The notes under the pieces: model-generated
What the model saw: the letters and a program-made list of their open reading frames with translations, nothing else
Told to the model about the DNA's origin: nothing
Databases searched by the model: none
Program-made: the position numbers and the translations under genes
NCBI GenBank assembly: GCA_041391925.1
Contig: JAWKNA010000003.1
Span: 62,001-126,000, forward strand
Source: JBPOFM01 sp041391925
GTDB lineage: Bacteria > Bacteroidota > Bacteroidia > Flavobacteriales > Flavobacteriaceae
Direction of reading: 5' to 3'
Length of the DNA stretch: 64,000 bases
In this document: positions 61,004 through 64,000 of the stretch, in pieces
Position numbering within the stretch: the stretch's first letter is position 1
Layout of the letters: every line of letters starts with the position of its first letter

Positions 61004-61492
61004 TTAATTTGTTTTTTTGTTTCCAGATATGTCTCCTTCTCTAACTGTATAGTTTATTTTCAGAGCATTCTCTTTTCTCAACTCTTGTTTGATATCTCCA
61101 ACAATCCCCATATTGGCATCTTTGTCTACCTTAAGAGATGTTGTAAGATAATCCCTCAACTCTTCTCGTTTAGATGCGCGTTCTGCCCTTATAAAAGCAG
61201 GAATATCACTTACATCGGCGAATTTATCGTTTAATTGAATGCGTGATTCTTTTCCATACTGACCCTGATAGCGTTCTTGTGGTTGACCAACATAGATATA
61301 CATCACTAAATCTTTCTTATCAAGCTTTTCAACTTGGTCAGCATTCGGCAATACGTTTTTTATTTTCAATGTGTTTTCGCGCATTACAGTTGCAACCATG
61401 AAAAAGAACAGGAGCATAAATACGATATCTGGTAATGACGCAGTGGAAATTGGTGGTAAATCACTCGATTTCTTTTTATTAAACTTGGCCAT
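61004..61492 (-). CDS. ExbD/TolR family biopolymer transport protein 1
   Basis: 162 residues: basic N-terminus (KKKSSDLPPISTASLPDIVFML), one span (~23-42) with an Asp in the span used for proton transfer, and a periplasmic domain (TLKVDKDANMGIVGDIKQELR). With ExbB it powers TonB-dependent transport or a related motor. Fourth in the operon exbB-139aa-exbD-exbD, 21 bases after the other exbD. The periplasmic domain differs between the two, suggesting a heteromeric complex. Confidence 0.92.
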   Translation of the reverse strand: MAKFNKKKSSDLPPISTASLPDIVFMLLFFFMVATVMRENTLKIKNVLPNADQVEKLDKKDLVMYIYVGQPQERYQGQYGKESRIQLNDKFADVSDIPAFIRAERASKREELRDYLTTSLKVDKDANMGIVGDIKQELRKENALKINYTVREGDISGNKKTN

Positions 61493-61513
61493 AAATTTTA
61501 ATTTTTCTGAATT

Positions 61514-62113
61514 TTATTGTACTTCCGATAATTTTTGTGGGTATTCAATCTTAATCTTTTCGATTTTTTCTTTCAGTTTTTCTTTATTCCCAGTATAATT
61601 AACGTCGTCATAGTCTTTTTCCATTTCGGCCAAAGTCATTCCATAGAGTTCTTCGGCTCTTCTATCTCTCAGGATATTATAAGCTGCAACCAATTCATTC
61701 TGAACAGAAATGTATGTTGAATAGGTCGTTTCACGTTCATTTTTCAACGAAATAATCGCTTTATCTGGATTATCAGAAGAAGCAGGGTTCTTTTTGCCTT
61801 TGCAATAGCTACAGGCATCATCACCAGTTCCTCCACCATTATCCAAAAACTCTAAAGCTGCTTTGCGCAAATCCTTAAGTTCCATAAGTTCATCTTCCAC
61901 TAATAATTGATTCTTACCATTAATCAATACTGTAAAGATGTTCTTTTCTTTGATAATTGGTGGTTCCACTTGTTCATCATCAATAGGCGGCAGCTTTCTA
62001 TTAAGACCTGTATCGGTTTCAATAGTAGTTGTCACCAAGAAAAATATAAGAAGTAAGAAGGCTATATCAGCCATTGAGCCTGCATTAACTTCAGGTGCTG
62101 CTCTCTTTGCCAT
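61514..62113 (-). CDS. ExbD/TolR family biopolymer transport protein 2
   Basis: 199 residues: short N-terminus (MAKRAAPEVNAGSMADIAFLLLIFFLV) with the proton-relay Asp in the span, and a longer periplasmic domain than its partner. A loop with two Cys near residue 105 (DDACSYCKGKK) and a C-terminal coiled section with YGMTLAEMEKDYDDVNY are unusual additions. Third in the operon, followed closely by the second exbD. Confidence 0.92.
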   Translation of the reverse strand: MAKRAAPEVNAGSMADIAFLLLIFFLVTTTIETDTGLNRKLPPIDDEQVEPPIIKEKNIFTVLINGKNQLLVEDELMELKDLRKAALEFLDNGGGTGDDACSYCKGKKNPASSDNPDKAIISLKNERETTYSTYISVQNELVAAYNILRDRRAEELYGMTLAEMEKDYDDVNYTGNKEKLKEKIEKIKIEYPQKLSEVQ

Positions 62114-62118
62114 ACGCT

Positions 62119-62538
62119 TTATTTATTAAACATTTTTTTTGCACTTGATACCAACATTGCCACAATAGCTCCAGCCATCAGGATATAAAATGCATATAAC
62201 CCAGCGCCTACATTTTTTGAAACACCTTCAGTTATACCCAGACCTTTTTCATTAAAAGGTTTTAAGTTTAAATCTGTGCCCGAAGAAATCACATATGATA
62301 TAACGATTACACCCAAAAACAATCCCAATGATATCAAGGTTTTTTTGATATTTCCTGCGAAAAGGCCTTTTAGGACATAAATCAACACTAAGGCAATAAT
62401 TATAAAAAGTACTACATATGTAAGATAAAATATGAAGTCAATAACACCTTCGTTCCCGACCATAATCATTACCGCCAATACGCAGGCAATGATTCCCAAT
62501 CCAAAGGCTAAATACTTAAGAAGTTTATATAAATCCAT
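62119..62538 (-). CDS. Membrane protein of the ExbBD operon
   Basis: 139 residues with four predicted spans (about 8-27, 33-55, 70-90 and 112-133) and no recognisable motif. It lies between exbB and exbD (24 bases after exbB, 5 before exbD), an arrangement seen in Bacteroidota operons; a role as an accessory of the proton motor is inferred from position only. Confidence 0.7.
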   Translation of the reverse strand: MDLYKLLKYLAFGLGIIACVLAVMIMVGNEGVIDFIFYLTYVVLFIIIALVLIYVLKGLFAGNIKKTLISLGLFLGVIVISYVISSGTDLNLKPFNEKGLGITEGVSKNVGAGLYAFYILMAGAIVAMLVSSAKKMFNK

Positions 62539-62562
62539 TCTCTTTTGTTTTTTTATTGCTTT

Positions 62563-63342
62563 CTATCTCTTGTGTCTTATCAACAAGTCCATTAATGTGA
62601 TGGATGCATCTTCCATATCGTTAACGATACTGTCAATTTTGGCAATGATGTAATTGTAAAATACTTGAAGTATCATGGCTACAATCAAACCGAATACAGT
62701 AGTTAAAAGCGCCACTTTAATACCTCCCGCTACTAATGATGGTTGCATGTCGCCAGCCGCTTCGATTTTATCAAATGCTATGATCATCCCTATTACTGTA
62801 CCCAAGAAACCAAGCATTGGAGCCAAGGCAATGAATAAGGATATCCATGACACATTTTTCTCTAATTGTCCCATCTGGACTCCTCCGTAGGCTATAACTG
62901 CCTTTTCAACGGCGTCAAGACCTTCGTCAGTCCTGTCCAGACCTTGATAGTAGATGGATGCAACTGGACCTTTGGTGTTACGACAAACTTCTTTAGCTGC
63001 TTCAATTCCTCCTGAATTCAAAGCGTCTTCAACATCTTGAGTCAATTTTTTTGTATTGGTCGTAGATAAGTTCAAAAAGATAATTCTCTCAATAGCAATA
63101 GCCAATCCAAGAATCAAACATAACAATACAATACCCATGAAGCCAGGCCCACCTTCAATAAAACGCTTTTTTAATTCTTGATGAAAGCCAAGTTCCGGCT
63201 GCGCTGGAACATCATTAGTATCATCTTGAGTTAAAGTTGCAACTGTTGTTGCCGTTGATGCTGTGTATGCAGTAGTTGTTGCAGTTACAGTTCCGAAAGC
63301 CATGATACCTGCTATGGCAAGGATAGAAAATAGTCTTTTCAT
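62563..63342 (-). CDS. MotA/TolQ/ExbB proton channel family protein
   Basis: 259 residues. N-terminal signal/span (RLFSILAIAGIMAFGTVTATT), an Ala/Thr-rich segment, then three spans in the ExbB layout (~60-80, ~160-182 with LAPMLGFLGTVIGMIIAF, ~200-224 with GGIKVALLTTVFGLIVAM). It forms the stator that moves protons across the inner membrane with the ExbD proteins downstream. First gene of the four-gene operon. Confidence 0.93.
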   Translation of the reverse strand: MKRLFSILAIAGIMAFGTVTATTTAYTASTATTVATLTQDDTNDVPAQPELGFHQELKKRFIEGGPGFMGIVLLCLILGLAIAIERIIFLNLSTTNTKKLTQDVEDALNSGGIEAAKEVCRNTKGPVASIYYQGLDRTDEGLDAVEKAVIAYGGVQMGQLEKNVSWISLFIALAPMLGFLGTVIGMIIAFDKIEAAGDMQPSLVAGGIKVALLTTVFGLIVAMILQVFYNYIIAKIDSIVNDMEDASITLMDLLIRHKR

Positions 63343-63505
63343 TGTTCTTGATCTTAATTTTATTAGTTAATGTGTTAAAGATATAAAAAAATTGTAATTA
63401 AAAAATAAAAAACACAGAAGAGAATTTGGTATTAACTTTTGTTTAAGCCTTTAAATACCTCAATTCTACGTTAAAGGAATTTGAATTTATGTTCTTAATC
63501 TTTTG

Positions 63506-63593
63506 CAGAGAGGAAGGGATTCGAACCCTCGATACCCTTTTGGGGTATACACACTTTCCAGGCGTGCGCCTTCGACCACTCGGCCACCTCTCT
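63506..63593 (-). tRNA. tRNA-Ser (anticodon GGA)
   Basis: An 88-nt class II tRNA with 7-bp acceptor stem (AGAGAGG with CCTCTCT), discriminator G, D-arm (GGCCGAGTGGTCGAAGGC), anticodon loop CTGGAAA with GGA, a long variable arm (TATACCCCAAAAGGGTAT) and T-loop GGTTCGAATCC. CCA is not encoded. Confidence 0.95.
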
Positions 63594-63659
63594 ATTTTTT
63601 GAATTTGAACGCCAAATAACGAAAAAACTTTTAGCGCAAAAAAATTTTGAACGTTAATT

Positions 63660-64000
63660 TTAGGACATTTCTCCTCTTAAAGAAGTTTCAAATATGGTTT
63701 TGAATGTTTTAGACGAAATTTTTTCACCTAACAAATACATCAGTTTAGCAATTGCTGCTTCTGTGGTAATGTCTTTTCCGGAAATAAGCCCCAATGCCTT
63801 GAGTTGAGAACTTGTTTCGTACTGCCCCATGATGACACTTCCGCCAGAACACTGAGTAACATTAATGATAGGTAACCCTTTCTTGATAGTTTGCTTCATC
63901 AAGCCTAAAAACCATGGTTCGGTAGTGGTATTACCCGCTCCATAAGTTTCCAAAATAATCCCCTTAAGATTGGGCGTTTTCAATATACTTTCTAAAACAG
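63660..64000 (-). CDS. Type I L-asparaginase (N-terminus beyond window edge)
   Basis: The last ~113 residues only; the frame runs out at base 64000. Recognised by KGIILETYGAGNTTTEPWF and IINVTQCSGGSVIMGQYETS, the C-terminal domain of cytoplasmic asparaginases, which hydrolyse L-asparagine to aspartate and ammonia. The catalytic Thr residues of the N-terminal domain lie outside the window. Upstream of the tRNA-Ser gene on the same strand. Confidence 0.88.
   Translation of the reverse strand, partial: VLESILKTPNLKGIILETYGAGNTTTEPWFLGLMKQTIKKGLPIINVTQCSGGSVIMGQYETSSQLKALGLISGKDITTEAAIAKLMYLLGEKISSKTFKTIFETSLRGEMS

Overview
The window is chromosomal DNA from a member of the Bacteroidota, almost certainly family Flavobacteriaceae; genus not determined. 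The evidence is gene content and synteny (DUF4271-hemD-pckA; ftsX-DUF3098-uppP-truB; phosphopantetheinyl transferase-GGGPS-PnuC block; S46 peptidase; DUF4301), A-rich leaders without clear Shine-Dalgarno sites, several TAnnTTTG-type -7 promoter boxes, and dispersed short palindromic repeats of kinds common in this family.

Layout. 0-24 kb is mostly housekeeping: a cut glycosyltransferase, hemD, pckA, a saccharopine-dehydrogenase-like enzyme with an Lrp regulator, Bax-inhibitor-like protein, zinc peptidase, alanine dehydrogenase, leuS, a UbiA prenyltransferase, the ftsX-DUF3098-uppP-truB run, a TonB-like protein, tag, aat, an orphan histidine kinase, a HIT protein and greA. 24-29.4 kb is more variable: lipoproteins, a Tat-exported PhoD-type phosphatase, a MITE-like element and an unrecognised gene with a structured leader.

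29.4-36.4 kb is an accessory island. It carries two nearly identical REP-associated tyrosine transposase (RAYT) units, each bracketed by inverted REP-like palindromes, with solo palindromes and an unknown gene between them. Next is a compact three-gene operon, read on the minus strand: a class III nucleotide-cyclase-like protein, a ParB-like protein with a long Pro-Thr linker, and a D12-class adenine methyltransferase. I consider this operon the best candidate for an undescribed, probably defence-related, system. A degenerate 21-bp tandem repeat array closes the island.

36.4-43.9 kb looks like a thiamine-linked region. A TonB-dependent receptor is preceded by a recognisable TPP riboswitch. 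Upstream of it on the same strand lies a tight operon with a thiamine-binding-family protein, a PnuC-family transporter, a NadR-like kinase, DUF4301, ArfB, GGGPS and a phosphopantetheinyl transferase. The PnuC-family transporter may therefore carry thiamine rather than nicotinamide riboside.

43.9-64 kb returns to housekeeping: ahcY, a solo Vsr-type endonuclease, an S46 dipeptidyl peptidase with the DPP11-type Arg, an aminotransferase followed by an omega-amidase-type nitrilase (methionine salvage pair), comF, glyS, a large outer-membrane beta-barrel protein, xth, an OmpA lipoprotein, an ExbB-ExbD-ExbD operon, tRNA-Ser(GGA) and a cut asparaginase.

Cross-cutting oddities: palindromic elements have inserted in frame into leuS and twice into the TonB receptor gene, and three genes lack an ATG at the expected N-terminus, with ATA or CTG where the homologous Met should be. 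Family assignments are by recognition of motifs; no searches were run.
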